Positions 22,784 to 34,930 of a stretch of DNA of 64,000 nt are shown here, piece by piece. The notes under the pieces were generated by a model, which was given only the letters and a program-made list of their open reading frames with translations, had not been told where the DNA came from and did no database searches. The DNA comes from Salvia splendens. Its lineage: Eukaryota > Streptophyta > Magnoliopsida > Lamiales > Lamiaceae. The stretch lies in assembly GCF_004379255.2 (NCBI RefSeq), contig NC_056045.1, positions 8,583,593 through 8,647,592 of the forward strand, given 5' to 3'. The position numbers and the translations under genes are program-made. Every line of letters begins with the position of its first letter. Within the stretch, counting starts at the first letter, position 1.

Positions 22784-24028
22784 CACCGACCGATTGAGAC
22801 GGAAAAGGAGCACAAATTAGAGGTCACGTTGTAGAACGTGCATCCGCCATTTACCCTAACACACGCGGGAAAGAGGTGGTGTGTGTGTGTGTGAATTGAA
22901 AATTACAGATCAAGGAAAAGGGGGAAAAATGACTGCGCAGTAAAATTGCTTCTGAAAATGAAATGCAGAAACTTACATTGACAAGACAAGTGGTTGATTT
23001 GTTTATCAGAGTATGAATTGCTGAACATCCCTCTTTTCAGTTCATCATCATTCAAATGGAAGGACACACACGCTACATCCCTGCTTTCTCTTTTTCTTTC
23101 TCTTTTTCTTTTCTCTTTTTCTTTTTCTTTTTCTTTAACTCGGAAATTCTAGTGAAATTATGATATGCCTAATTTCCAGTAACGGAAATATACAACAAAG
23201 GCGTAAACTGACGGATGATAAGTTGATAACTGTATTATTTTTTTATAGAAAAAAAAAGTTAATTAGCGTATCAAGTAGCGTTCAAACACCGTGAACAAGG
23301 TGTGTCCATTCTCTATTAATCATATTTCAATCATTTTTTCTTTATATTTCACTTTTGCTTTACTAATTATATATTAAAACGTGTATCGTTTCGAATGTTA
23401 TCTATTTTTTTAGGGATTGAACTAATTATACATTAAAATGTATATCGTTTCAAATGTTATTTATTTTTTTAGTGATAGAGGGAGTATTTCGCATCCCTTC
23501 AATATTTTTTCTACAGCTCCAGAGGGGGACAAGATTTCTTGTGAAACGAGGAAAAAATTCATTTTGCGGAATTATGTTGCTGATTCTTGTCGACTGAGAT
23601 CAAGATCTACATATTTGTTTAACGTCTTCTTACAAAGGTGGAATTCCAAACTTTAGTTCTGTCGAATTCAGTAATAATATTGCATTTGACTGGTGTCCTG
23701 AATTCTTGCTTATGAAATAGGAAACTTTCATGAAAGAAGGCATAAATGAGCATAAAGAAAGATTGTTTTTTAGCTCAAAGTGTGTGTCAGATTTCACCAT
23801 ACTCTATTAATACAGAGGCTAGTCTAATAAACCTTAGCTGCACCAATATGACAGCTCAAACAAAGAGACAAAACACTATAACAAACTTGTCTTCATCATT
23901 GTTTTTTAGTTATGTGTTGAATTGTCATTGTATTAGTGAATTTCTTTGATTATTTGATTGCTTATTTGGTTTGTAATTGTGAACTGTAAATTTCTTCTTT
24001 TAATTATAATTGCTACTGTAAATTGTGA
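22784..24028. other. Upstream region of the FRIGIDA-like gene
   Basis: No gene seen. A pyrimidine tract of CTTTTT-type repeats lies at 23087-23135 and a short GT repeat at 22879-22892. Two similar segments near 23375 and 23435 share TATCGTTTC and AATGTTAT, ending in GAGGGAGTA, a decayed MITE end. Confidence 0.5.
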
Positions 24029-24365
24029 GTTTCTGATAGGATGTTGTATCCTATCGATCAGCAATAGAGCACTAGAACAATTATGAAGAATAAGATAAAC
24101 CCTAGTTGAGGTGCTAGGGGGCGATTTCCGCCAGAACCAGAATGAGAACAAGTAATTAACTTTATTTCTCAATAAATGAAAATACGATAGAATTCTATTA
24201 TATAGAATTCTAAACCCTAACATATGTCTTGTTAATCAAGAAACATAATTAAATAAAAGATTACAAAAGATATGGAGAATAAATAAAGATAACTAACTAA
24301 AATAGAAGATATGCTAAATAAATAAAATAAAGAAGATATATTGGACGAGATATGCTTGACGAGAT

Positions 24366-24914
24366 TCACAAGATCGAGGGCCCTATCAACTCTCCCCCGG
24401 TTGAAATCCACCTTGTCCTCAAGGTGGGAAATCCGATTTGCAATAGTATGTCCACGGAAGTCACCAAGCCGCTGCCGAAGTCTCTATAAGCTCCAATCAA
24501 CATCTGCACTAAATGAGAATAATATATTATCGTGATGAATTCTTCTCGGGTGTTCATAACAACATCAATATCATCCGACTCAAATATTCCTGGATCAAAT
24601 ACGTGAACCCCTATATCTCCACCAAATTGAAGAGTAGCACAACTCCATTCACCATCAAGAAATTTAGGCCGCTCCAAACAAACTCCACTGCAGCAATATT
24701 TAAGCCCTTCATTATCACACACCACCAGATCCTTTGATCCATTTTCAACCTTAAGTCCTCCCTCGGCACCATCAAAGCCCACATCAAGTTCATGAAACTC
24801 CAACACTTTTGTCTCAACAAATGGTGTATGTGCGACCAAATTTTCATAGTTCCCACAAAATATGTTACTCTCACAAGTAGAAACGGCAGCGGAAATAGAA
24901 TCATCGAAATCCAC
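24366..24914 (-). pseudogene. Residual reading frame inside the LTR element
   Basis: An open frame of about 180 codons with acidic composition (for example FHELDVGFDGAEGG) running into the 3' LTR. It starts at a GTG and has no recognised domain. The LEDKV pol-end motif lies in a different frame near 24402-24421, so the interior is a patchwork of gag/pol remnants rather than a working gene. Confidence 0.4.
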
Positions 24915-25201
24915 TCCCGTCGAGACTTCTCTCGGCAGAATGGGCTTAGTAGGAGCCTGAACTTGCGCATCTTGTTCTGCGTCATACCTGACACACTATA
25001 ACAAACTTGTCTTCATCCGGGCACACTTGCACGTGTTGTTGACACGTTGCCCGGTCCTTCCAGCTCAACGTAGGGACCACCTTGTATGACATGGAGCGCC
25101 GTGTAGGCATCTTGTCATCCAAGGCATGCTCACTCACTGTCTTGATTATTTGTCCAGGATTTGCATCCATGTCAACATCCTTCGGTCGTGGCTTGTTGAT
25201 A

Positions 25202-25587
25202 GTGATTTCCAGGGACAGATCTAGGAATTCTTAGCAAGAGGGGCAAAAATATACTTTCTTCGTCCCGCACTACTCGCACCTTTCCTTTTGGGTATGGAGA
25301 TTAAGGAATGAGTGATAGACAAAGTCAACAATTACGGCTGTAGGTATAAATTGTTGCTAAAAATAGAAAGAGTGCAAATAACTTGGGACGCCCAGAAAGG
25401 AAATAAGTGCAAGTAGTGCGGGACGGAGGGAGTACATGAAGAAATTTTAAAAATTAAAGAATGGACAATTAGTGGAAGATTTACACAAAAATCTCTATAA
25501 TTAGTTATACATATATCTAAAGAATGGAATATGAGCAGGGGCATTTGTCCCATCTAGTTTAATGCTACATCCGTCCCTGGTGATTTC
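25202..25587. mobile_element. hAT MITE nested in the LTR element
   Basis: The element is 25210-25579 (370 bp). Ends CAGGGACAGATCTAG and, in reverse, CAGGGACGGATGTAG; perfect 8-bp duplication GTGATTTC at 25202-25209 and 25580-25587. It contains the Stowaway MITE at 25254-25432. Confidence 0.88.
25254..25432. mobile_element. Stowaway MITE nested in the hAT
   Basis: Ends CTTTCTTCGTCCCGCACTAC and, in reverse, CTCCCTCCGTCCCGCACTAC, flanked by TA on each side; 179 bp, non-coding. Confidence 0.88.
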
Positions 25588-26024
25588 CAAGTATGCCAAC
25601 ACTTATTGTCGAACGCATTGCACTTTTTCAGAGTATAGTGGGACGAAGTGAGTAGTGCTATACATAAACTCTATTTTCTAAATAGATATGTATATATATG
25701 TAACTGTAGGGGTGCATTATAATCAAAACAGCAGTATATGCATAACAAATAACTATGGACACTGTATGCAGGAGTAATGAACATATTATATACCCTCTGT
25801 CACATTTAAAATGAAACGTTTTCCTTTTTGGATTGTCCCACTAAAAATGAAACGTTTCTTAAAAAGGAAACAACACTCTCTCTACTTTTTCTTCTCTTTT
25901 ACTTTACTCTTTCTTCATTAACTCACAAAAACACATTGCATAAAATTCCGGGCTGGAATTTTGTCGTGAGTCGTGAGTTTTGAGAGATTTGGATGGAGGA
26001 AGAGTAAACAATGGAAGCACCAGT
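25588..26024. other. Rest of LTR-element interior
   Basis: No gene. Unpaired Stowaway-like ends occur near 25633 (GTGGGACGAAGTGAGTA) and 25794 (CCTCTGTCACATTTAAAAT). The last ~50 bases hold the primer-site region of the LTR element. Confidence 0.5.
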
Positions 26025-26718
26025 TGATAGGATGTTGTATCCTATCGATCAGCAATAGGGCACTAGAACAATTATGAAGAATAAGATAAACCCTAGTTGA
26101 AGTGCTAGGGGGCGATTTCCGCCAGAACCAGAATGAGAACAAGTAATTAACTTTATTTCTCAATAAATGAAAATACGATAGAATTCTATTATATAGAATT
26201 CTAAACCCTAACATATGTCTTGTTAATCAAGAAACATAATTAAATAAAAGATTACAAAAGATATGGAGAATAAATAAAGATAACTAACTAAAATAGAGGA
26301 TATGCTAAATAAATAAAATAAAGAAGATTTATTGGACGAGATATGCTTGACGAGATTCACAAGATCGAGGGCCCTATCAGTTTCTTAGATTAATACATAA
26401 ATTTCTAGTGAAAAGATCCCCAAGTTCTTTTTATCCTTGTAGTGGAAGTTGAACAAGAATCACAACACAAGCTATTTAATGTAATTTTTAACTCATTATT
26501 CAAATTGATAGTATTTGATATGAATGATTCCTAGATCCATTGCAAGCATGATATCCAATTCATTTTCAAATGTACAAATTAAACACAATTATTACCACAC
26601 ATCACTAACTACAAACACATACTGACTAATCTCCAATCTAAACATGCTACATCACATATGCAAACATAGATATAAGTAAATACCACTAATGATCGAGCAT
26701 CAAATCCCACAAACCTAA

Positions 26719-29671
26719 TTAGATGAAAACTAAGCTACTATCATCAACAAACCGCATATCTTCAAGGCTCGATGGCACCACGTTTGAGCCATCGAAATCG
26801 AACAAGAATCCGTAGTCATCCTCACACCTTGTAGACTGATCACCCAATTTGTTGTGGATATAGTCATGAGACTCATGAGAGCTCGAGCAATGAGGCTGGT
26901 GGTTCATGGGATGGTCACAAGATAGGTCGAAATCGAGCCCGGGAGAGGTGCTAGGGTTAGGGTTAAGGTTAGGTTTAGGGTTGCCTATATGGTGATTGAA
27001 CAATGAAGCTGTAAAGTTGACACGCTCATTATTTGTGGAGGAAATAGTCAAATTGTCTTCGAAATTATGTGGGCTCATGAGATTGTTGTTATTTTCACTT
27101 CTTGATTTGTAGAACACTCTGCATAGTACCCAATCTTCCTGTCAAAGGCGGCCATAGGTTAGTTAAATAAATCAATTCTTTAATCATCATAGCAACTAAC
27201 CATAAAATTTGGTCAAATTTCGGTCAATCTCATAACTTATAAAATAACAGTAACTTGTAAATAGTCGGTTGCTATATCATAACTTGATAATATTCTCAAA
27301 TTTCTCATTTGTTTATACTTGGAGGAAAATCATGTACAATTTGGAAGTCAAAATACTTTAACCTAATCTTATATTTCTTTTATTTTTCATATTGAAATCC
27401 ATGGCTTTCGTGAGTGATGTTATACGAGCCCCCGAATCTAAATCATTGTGGCAATTGAGAAAAATGCAAAAGTTGTGATATACTCCATTTAGCTATTTTT
27501 TAAAGTTGTGGGATTGACCAGAATTTAATTTCGTAATTTTTCCGACAATTTGGACTATATAATATTGGTTTTACAAAATCTAGTATCAATCACGTATCAT
27601 CTTTTAACAAATACTATGTGTGTACATGTACCAAGCTCGTGTCTAAGTGCATGGGGAATATGATATTCAACCACTTCTATTGAAATGCTTAGCATATAAA
27701 AATATTGATAAATACATTACATTTTATAGTTATTGTTTAAGTTATACTCCATCCATCCCACAATATAAGTCACATTTGATGTGGGCACGAGTTTTAAGAA
27801 ACGTAAGGAATACTAGGTTGAAAAAGTTAGTGGAATATGAGACCCACTTTTTTTATATCGGTTTTATAATAAAATATGAGTGAAGTGAGTTAGTGGAATG
27901 TGAACCTACTTACCATTTATGGTAAAAAAAAATAAATGTGACTTTTATTATGGGACTCTTATTATGAGACGAACCTAAATTGCAAAATGTGACTCACAGT
28001 GGGAGTGAGGGAGTACCTATTCATGAGTCGTAGAGAGAGAACAACAACCAGGGAGAATATTTAATGAATATGGTTTTTTTTTTCCAGTAAGATATTTTAC
28101 TAAATAAAATGATGAAATTTTCAGAAATAATGTATGAGTGTGTGTGTGTTTGTATGATGAGAAGGCATAAAAGAGTTCGTAGTATATGTATGATGAGAGA
28201 ATCTTTGAGGTAATTAATAATTTCAAAGGAGTTTCGTTCAAGTTTCATACAACATGATTGGCACCTTAAGTCGAAGTGACTGGAAATTTCCTTTTTTTAC
28301 ATAGCTTCACACATAATATTTATTCCCTTTAGTTACTAAATTAACACAATAAAGGGACAAGTAAACACGAATTAAGGAACCAACCTTAGGTGGGACATGT
28401 GGGTTTTCAAGGCGAAATTCGTGCATAATCCATCCGGTTTTGGTCCCATTAGGAGCTCTATTTTTGTGAAACACCAAAGTTTTCCTCATCCCGATGACGC
28501 CCTTTGTCCGGGGATCGAGCACTGTCCGATCTTTCCCCGTAGCCTTCCAATAGCCGGAGGTGGTGGCACGGTTGGTTCTAAAGCCGGTCGCATATTTCCG
28601 ATCCCGGAAGCTAAAGAAGTACCACTCCTTGGAGTTCAACTTGGCCACATCTGCAAAATAATATGTCATGTTATTTTAAGTGGAATTAATAGCTTGTTAA
28701 ATAGAAATAAATATTGGAAAAATTGCACGTCTTTCTTAACGCGTTCTTGACATATATGCCACGAAAGAAATTAATGGGATTATACTAATTAAAATGAAAT
28801 GGATTATTAGGATCTCATCATTTACATTATGTTGCTTATGTGACAAAAAGTTGGTTACAAGTCACCAAAGATTCACAAGGCATGTTTGTGGATTTAGGAA
28901 TTAATGTGTAGCAATGGGAAAATGTGTGTCACCCTTTTCTACATAGATGAGAGTGTTACTTCTATGGTGAGAAGTCTATGTCACACATTTGTCCTCACCT
29001 ACACACACACACACACTTTTATATATTTCGATATACTAAAATTTAATCCTAATATTGGTGATCGGATGAGAAAGGAGAAGTAAGTAAGTATGAAAAAAAA
29101 AATCTATAAAAACAATCTATATAGTATTACGTGTAGTTAAAGCTAGACACTACTTAAAGAAAAACTTGTATTCAATTCAATTCAATTCAATTCAATTCCC
29201 TTTTGCTAAAAGAATGCACCTGAGAAATCCCTTTATAAGGTTGTGAATTTTGTAGATAAAATCTTATCGGATTTCTACATAATATTATAAATAGAATTGC
29301 AAGAGAAAAAGAAATAAATGTATATATACAAATATGCATGGTTAGCTAAAACAAAAGACACATATGCAACAATGAAGTTAGTCTATTAAAAAATTCAGTT
29401 GTCTCTTAGATGATGAAACAAGACAACAAACGTTTCTTGACGTAACTTTCTTTTTGAATTAAGGTTTGTTAATGTAAATAAAGAACGATAAAGAAAACCT
29501 ACCGGGAAGCTGCCATGGCTCGCAAACATGGAGATCGATTTCTACCAAAGTGCCTCTTAGAACTTGCTCATTAGTGATCTTTTTGTGGAGATAATGACAA
29601 ACGAGCTCCTCGTCGCTCGGATAAAACTTGAAACCCGGTGGTAGCGTCTCGCCAATGTCTCGTAGCCCCAT
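26719..29671 (-). CDS. NAC domain transcription factor, three exons, 284 residues
   Basis: Exons are 29503-29671, 28385-28650 and 26719-27138, all with GT-AG borders and matching phases; 284 codons from ATG at 29671. All five NAC subdomains are present: A ([19 protein letters not shown]), B ([13 protein letters not shown]), C ([22 protein letters not shown]), D ([17 protein letters not shown]) and E ([12 protein letters not shown]). The intron positions, after subdomains B and D, are the usual NAC ones. The C-terminal part (about 140 residues) is Asn/Ser/Pro-rich, then acidic with aromatic residues ([14 protein letters not shown]), as expected of an activation region. The N-terminus [14 protein letters not shown] places it near the group that annotation calls NAC 21/22-like, which I believe also includes Arabidopsis ANAC074; the exact orthology is not settled. 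Intron 2 holds a Stowaway MITE. It looks intact. Confidence 0.93.
27747..28013. mobile_element. Stowaway MITE in NAC intron 2
   Basis: Ends CTCCATCCATCCCACAATAT and, in reverse, CTCCCTCACTCCCACTGTGA, with TA on both sides; 267 bp. It lies inside the 1246-bp intron 2, leaving both splice sites untouched. Confidence 0.8.
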
Positions 29672-29776
29672 TTCTTGCCCAATATAATGATAATGAAATA
29701 CTGATGATCAGTAAAAATAATTCGACTTTTTTTTTCTCAAAAAGAGATAATCTCTACCTCTATTATATGCGTGTGC

Positions 29777-29803
29777 ATATATATAGAGTGAGAGAGAGAG
29801 AGA
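29777..29803 (-). promoter_or_regulatory. Probable TATA box and GA/CT tract of the NAC gene
   Basis: On the minus strand, TCTCTCTC is followed by CTATATATATGC, about 105-115 bp upstream of the NAC start codon, a sensible distance for a plant TATA box with a short leader. Confidence 0.45.
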
Positions 29804-29829
29804 CACGATATAGAATTGACGTACTGTAA

Positions 29830-32160
29830 TAAAAGAGTGAAATCCAAATCCAAGAAACCAGATAGAACCTCCAAACTAAAAGGCTACTTTTAATTAACTA
29901 TGGTAAAATTCAATTAAAGAGGAGAGACACAAACACACTACATATAGCTAGATCTAGCTAGGAATTTAAAATTTTGAAGGTGATCGATGAACAAATAAAC
30001 ACAAGGCTTAATGATTTAGAATGATAATCATGTGATAGCAAAATCCATCGTGTCCTTTCTTCATCTGCAACCAGAATAATTTAAATTCATGAATAATTTG
30101 TGGGCCCAGGACCTTTTTTTTTCCTGAAACCAACATTCCATTGCGAAATGAGAGAAATCCTAGTCGAAAATTAAAATATCTTTTTTAATTTCTAGAATTA
30201 TTCGTGTCATATGTATACGTACACGTATATGCATATACGATGCATTATTCATTTATACAAATTATGAGAGTGTTGTGGTTTAGATAGGTTTTATCTCGTA
30301 ATAATTAAGTTTGAGAAGACTGAATTCATGAAAATGAGAAGATCCCAAACAAAATTATAGGTGTCAAATTATGTATCATTAAATTAACAATAATTAAGTG
30401 TGGAGTGGAGTATATGGTTTAGATCATGAGAAAAAGTGGGACCAGCTAAAATTCTCCAAACTTCAAAGAAAACTATTGACAATCCGTGTCGCAGTATTTT
30501 ATTATAAATAAAAATAAGTGGTCGCTAAACGTTTGAATTACACAGAAATTTTTTTAGCAAATTCAATTCGATCTTACGTGGGTAGAAGTGAACTCTATAG
30601 ACTTAGCCTAAATTATTAAAAGAAACGATGTCGTTTCGATGCTATAATTCTTGAATTTGACATTAGATAATATATGTCTAATATGATTAAAGAGATGTAT
30701 TCAGATTCATATATTAAATATTGTTCAAAATCAAAACACTTGTAGTCCATTTGATCTTGTGATCTAATAGTCAGATTATTGCAACGTGTCATGCAATAAT
30801 GTAGATTATTAGTCTAATAATATAACTTAGCTAATAATGTATTATTTTGATAAAATAATGTAGCATGACTAATAATGTAACATCTTAGTCTAATAATGTA
30901 ACTTATCACAACCATCCAATCTAAGGATCAAGTGGCTGCTGAGATTTGCTTTGATTTTTTACAGAATTTCACTTATTGATCATAGTGCGCCCATATGATT
31001 AAATATACATTGTAGATCTGTCTGATTTAAAAAATGAACTGTCATAAAAATTGACATTAATTTTAAAGTTTGTGATGTTTAAGATCACTTTCAAAGATCA
31101 TGGCTAGCCATGAGTCTATGTAGTTTAGTATATGAAACAACTTCATCTTGATGCCCTAATTCTTGAATTCGACATTGTATACTATGTGTCTAATATAATA
31201 GTAAAATATGCATCGGAGATATGTAGGAAATTCGTCCAAAGTTTATAATTTTTTAAATCTGAATTAAAACTTCGTTTATTTTAGTTTTTGGAAGTATTAG
31301 TCGTTACTCCATTTTAAAGCGCCCTAAAATTCAAGGAAGCAACCCTTTGTTGGTCTGTGCATCCACGTAATCATTTATTAAAAAAAATTAAGTTTCCCAT
31401 CTAAAATAATTTGATGATGGTCTAATCTTTAATTAGTTGGAAAAATAAGGAACATTTATATTATATTCGGTTGGAAAGATAAGGAACATTTATATTATAC
31501 TCGGTCGCTCGCTACGAAGAGATAATTTCAAATAAATAAAGGCAAATAAAGGGTATAATAAATTACGTTTTCGACTAACATATATGCATAGATCATTTAT
31601 CGCACCAAAACTGAAATTGATCACGAAATCGGATTAATTTATAAGTAGCAAAACAAATTAATTCATAGTTTAACAAACCCTGTTACGGCCACGTCTCAAT
31701 GCGATAATTATTAAGCTTAAATGCTTGATAATACCTCTTTACTCCTAATTTGCTTAGTTTATTGATATAAATTTTACTCCTACTGAATTTTTATACTCTA
31801 TTACGTAAAAGTAAGAGTATATTAAATATTCTCAGAATCATTGAATCTAGTAGTCTTGTTTTGTAGAAAGAATTTGGTAGTCTTACATATATACTTATAA
31901 TCAATGTCGGACTAATTTCTAGTGCCAAACTGTTGAACCTGTCATTATTAATTTGATTTAGGTTATTTTAAAAATATTGTTAGTTTGTTTTAGGTCATTT
32001 TATATACTCTGGATTTGAAGAATACAAATGTCAATGTTAGATCATTTTAGGTCACGCTTACTCTCATGACCTAAAAATGAACTAAGAATGACTTACATAT
32101 TGTCTAAAAATAACCTTCAGGTGTGGTTCTATAATTCTGCAATAAGATTGAGTTTTGCAT
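29830..32160. other. Intergenic DNA upstream of the NAC gene
   Basis: AT-rich, no gene seen. Between 30770 and 30910 the words CTAATAATGTA and AATAATGTA recur about six times. Two segments near 31440 and 31480 repeat GGAAAGATAAGGAACATTTA. Confidence 0.55.
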
Positions 32161-32171
32161 ATATCACTAAC

Positions 32172-32202
32172 TCACACACACACACACACACACACACACA
32201 AC

Positions 32203-32276
<74 letters not shown>
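32172..32276. repeat. Compound (CA)n-(TA)n microsatellite
   Basis: About 28 bp of CA repeats followed by about 75 bp of almost pure TA, ending directly at the inverted-repeat element that starts at 32287. Confidence 0.95.
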
Positions 32277-32278
<2 letters not shown>

Positions 32279-32286
32279 CCTATACA

Positions 32287-32710
32287 GGGATATGCTAATA
32301 TGCTAACTAATTTTAAAGTGCTAACATACATCCAATCACGTGATGCCACGTGACACGAAAAATGCAATATTATAAACACGTGAATTTTGGCAGATTGCAT
32401 TTTAGTTATATGCAGATTGCATTTTTTATTTTTGAGTATTGTATTTTAGATATTGACTGTTTAATTTACATTTTATATATAGACGTATTGCATTTATATA
32501 TAGTTTATTTTGCATCATAGACAATTTATGTTAAAATGCAAAACTTAACAATATAATGCAATTTGCCTATAATTAAAATGCAATATGCGGAAATGCATAT
32601 CCAACTTCACATATGCATATTGCATTTTTGTGTTTACAATATTGCATTTTTTGTGCCATGTGACAACATGTGATTGGATATACGTTAGCACTCTAATTAA
32701 GGATGCACCC
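32287..32710. mobile_element. Inverted-repeat MITE E next to (TA)n
   Basis: The left end begins GGGATATGCTAATATGCTAA and the right end in reverse begins GGGTGCATCCTTAATTAGAG. The arms match imperfectly for about 85 bp, sharing AGTGCTAAC, ATCCAATCAC, GTGACA/GTCACA and AAAAATGCAATATT. The centre is crowded with TGCATTTT and AATGCAA words. No gene. Confidence 0.8.
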
Positions 32711-33780
32711 TAGGAGAGATGATCAAAGTATAACTAATATTAAGTGTATAACTAGAGAATAAATCTCAGTCACACATTATCTTAATCCAATGACTAAAAT
32801 AAGTAAACATTTTTAGTTAATAAAAACTGCATGAGGATATTTTAGGAAATTAACTTTATTCTCATATTTTCACATGCACACACCATTCACCCTCACACAC
32901 AAACACACACACTCTCCTTCTCTCACGAAAGAGGATCACTAATTCCCCTCAATTTTGACGTTTCTTCACATTTTGATGCTCAATAAATCGAAGTAAAATA
33001 GACGTGTAGGAGAATCGATCTAAGGATTATAAGATCTATACTAAATCGATTGAAATTTGTTCAGATGTTTTTTATACTAAATCATCTCGCGAAACAAGCG
33101 GACAGCATCATCTGAGCAGTGTATGCAACTGAAATCAATCGTCGGCGTGCCCAAATATCGCCTCTTTTCTCCATCGAGATCACGGGAAGCTGCGGATTTA
33201 GCTGAAAATCCTCTGTGAAGACGCTGGATTGATGAATCGATGATCTTTCGCATCATATCTTCTTCTATCTACGGAAATGAGCAGTGCTGCAGATCTTTTA
33301 ATTCTGCTCCTGTTTCAACTTCTATTCCATGTCATTCGCCTAATTTTATTCAATCAGATTTCATGTTCTACTTTTGCGAATGGATTCATGAATTTAGATT
33401 CTATAGATTTAGCTTTGCAGCTGTGCAGTGGAAGAAGGATTTAGTTCACTGAGATGGAAATGTCCACTCCGCCGCCGCCGCAACGCCCGCGGAATCACTC
33501 TCGTCGCTCAACAACTGCGACGAAGATTGCTTTTAATCGCTGGGGACTGGGCAATACGATCAGCGTCGAGGCCGGACATGAGGTCCCATGAATTGATGCT
33601 CTCGTATCGAGCATCAATTTTGTCGATATGTTATTCAAGAGAAATGTTATAGGAATTGTTATAGGAATGTTATAGGAATTGATATAATTGGGGAAATAGA
33701 TGGTGATTGTTTATATTTCAGCTCTATTATTTTCACTCCAAGTTTTCTTTCATTCAAAAGAAATTTGTGTATGGAGAATA
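32711..33780. other. Non-coding region with a possible short leader-like frame
   Basis: No gene I can name. A short frame from ATG at 33454 to TGA at 33591 (45 residues, starting MEMSTPPPPQRPRNHSRR) is locally GC-rich, but has no recognised relative and may be part of an unrecognised element that also contains the repeat array to its right. Confidence 0.4.
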
Positions 33781-33789
33781 CAAAATCAG

Positions 33790-34690
33790 TGATATTTTCT
33801 TATAGTGATCTATTTTGTTAACATCAGTGAAGTAAATACATGGTAAGAGTGATGTGTTCCACGGTTAGAATGAAGTGTATGTGATATTTTCTTATAGTGA
33901 TCTAGTTTGTTAACATCAGTGAAGTAAGTACATGCTTAAAGTGATGTGTGGAACAAAGACTGATTGTGGAGTGGATGATGAGATGATTTTGTGGTGTGAT
34001 CCAAATTAAAGCAGCGGGAGCTTGTTTGTGTATAGTTTTCGATTGGGTAATTGGTAATTGTCTACTTTACTGATGTTAACAAAATACATTACTATAACAA
34101 AAAATCAAAGAAACATCACTCTGACTCTAAAACACATCACTGAAACCATGTTTTTACTTCAATGGTATTAACAAAATACACTACTATAGCAAAAAATTAA
34201 AGAAACATCACTATAATACTGGAACACATCACTATAACACTGGAACACATCACTATAACCATGTTTTTACTTCACTGGTGTTAACAAAATACATCACTAT
34301 AGCAAAATATCAAAGATACATCACTCTAACCCTAGAACACATCACTATAACCATGTTTTTGCTTCACTGATGTTAACAAAATACATCACTATAGCAAAAA
34401 ATCAAAGAAACATCACCATAACCCTGGAACACATCACTATAACCATGTTTCTACTTCACTGATGTTAACAAAATACATCACTATAGAAAAATATCAAAGA
34501 TACATCACTATAACCCTGGAACACATCACTATAACCATGTATTTACTTCACCGATGTTAACAAAATACATCACTATAGCAAAAAATCAAAGAAACATCAC
34601 TCTAACCCTGGAACACATCACTATAACCATATATTTACTTCACTGATGTTAATAAAATACATCACTATAACAAAATACATCTCTAATTCT
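33790..34690. repeat. 92-bp tandem array with inverted outliers
   Basis: From about 34060 to 34690, six to seven units of about 92 bp repeat a module of TTCACTGATGTTAACAAAAT, ACATCACTATAGC, ACACATCACTATAACCATG. The word CATCACT occurs about 17 times. At 33790-33945 two units lie in the opposite orientation (GTTAACATCAGTGAAGTA, then GTGATGTGTTCC). The array ends about 240 bp upstream of the frame at 34931. Confidence 0.85.
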
Positions 34691-34930
34691 CTGCCACATG
34701 ACTTTATTTTCTCTGCTAATCTCCTCAACCCGTTTGCAATTCCCTCAATTTAAAGCACAGCCGCCTCTCTCTCTCTCTACCTACATCTGTTTTGCACCAA
34801 AAAGAATTCGATCGATCGAATCTATCCACCCACCGCTTTCCACCACCATTCAATCCCATTACCTTTTCCAATTAAAATTCTATACGAGTTTCCATTAATG
34901 TTTTCCAATTAAAACCTCTTCTCTCCAACT

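Larger units (their letters stand above)
24029..26384 (-). mobile_element. Complete small LTR retroelement (Ty3/gypsy-like, non-autonomous)
   Basis: Two 355-bp LTRs, 24034-24388 and 26025-26379, both TGATAGGATG...CCCTATCA, with about four differences between them by eye. A perfect 5-bp target duplication GTTTC flanks the element (24029-24033, 26380-26384). It reads on the minus strand: the 5' LTR is on the right, followed by a primer-site-like TGGTGCTTCCATTG, and a polypurine tract CCGGGGGAGAGT precedes the 3' LTR. Next to that tract the frame LEDKVDFNRGR resembles the end of Ty3/gypsy pol proteins. Only about 1.6 kb of interior remains, itself holding a hAT and a MITE, so it needed another element to move. 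Confidence 0.9.

Noticed and set aside
34060..34690. Regular direct repeats resembling a CRISPR array
   Set aside because: The whole ~92-bp unit repeats, with no unique spacers between short identical repeats, and the genome is eukaryotic.
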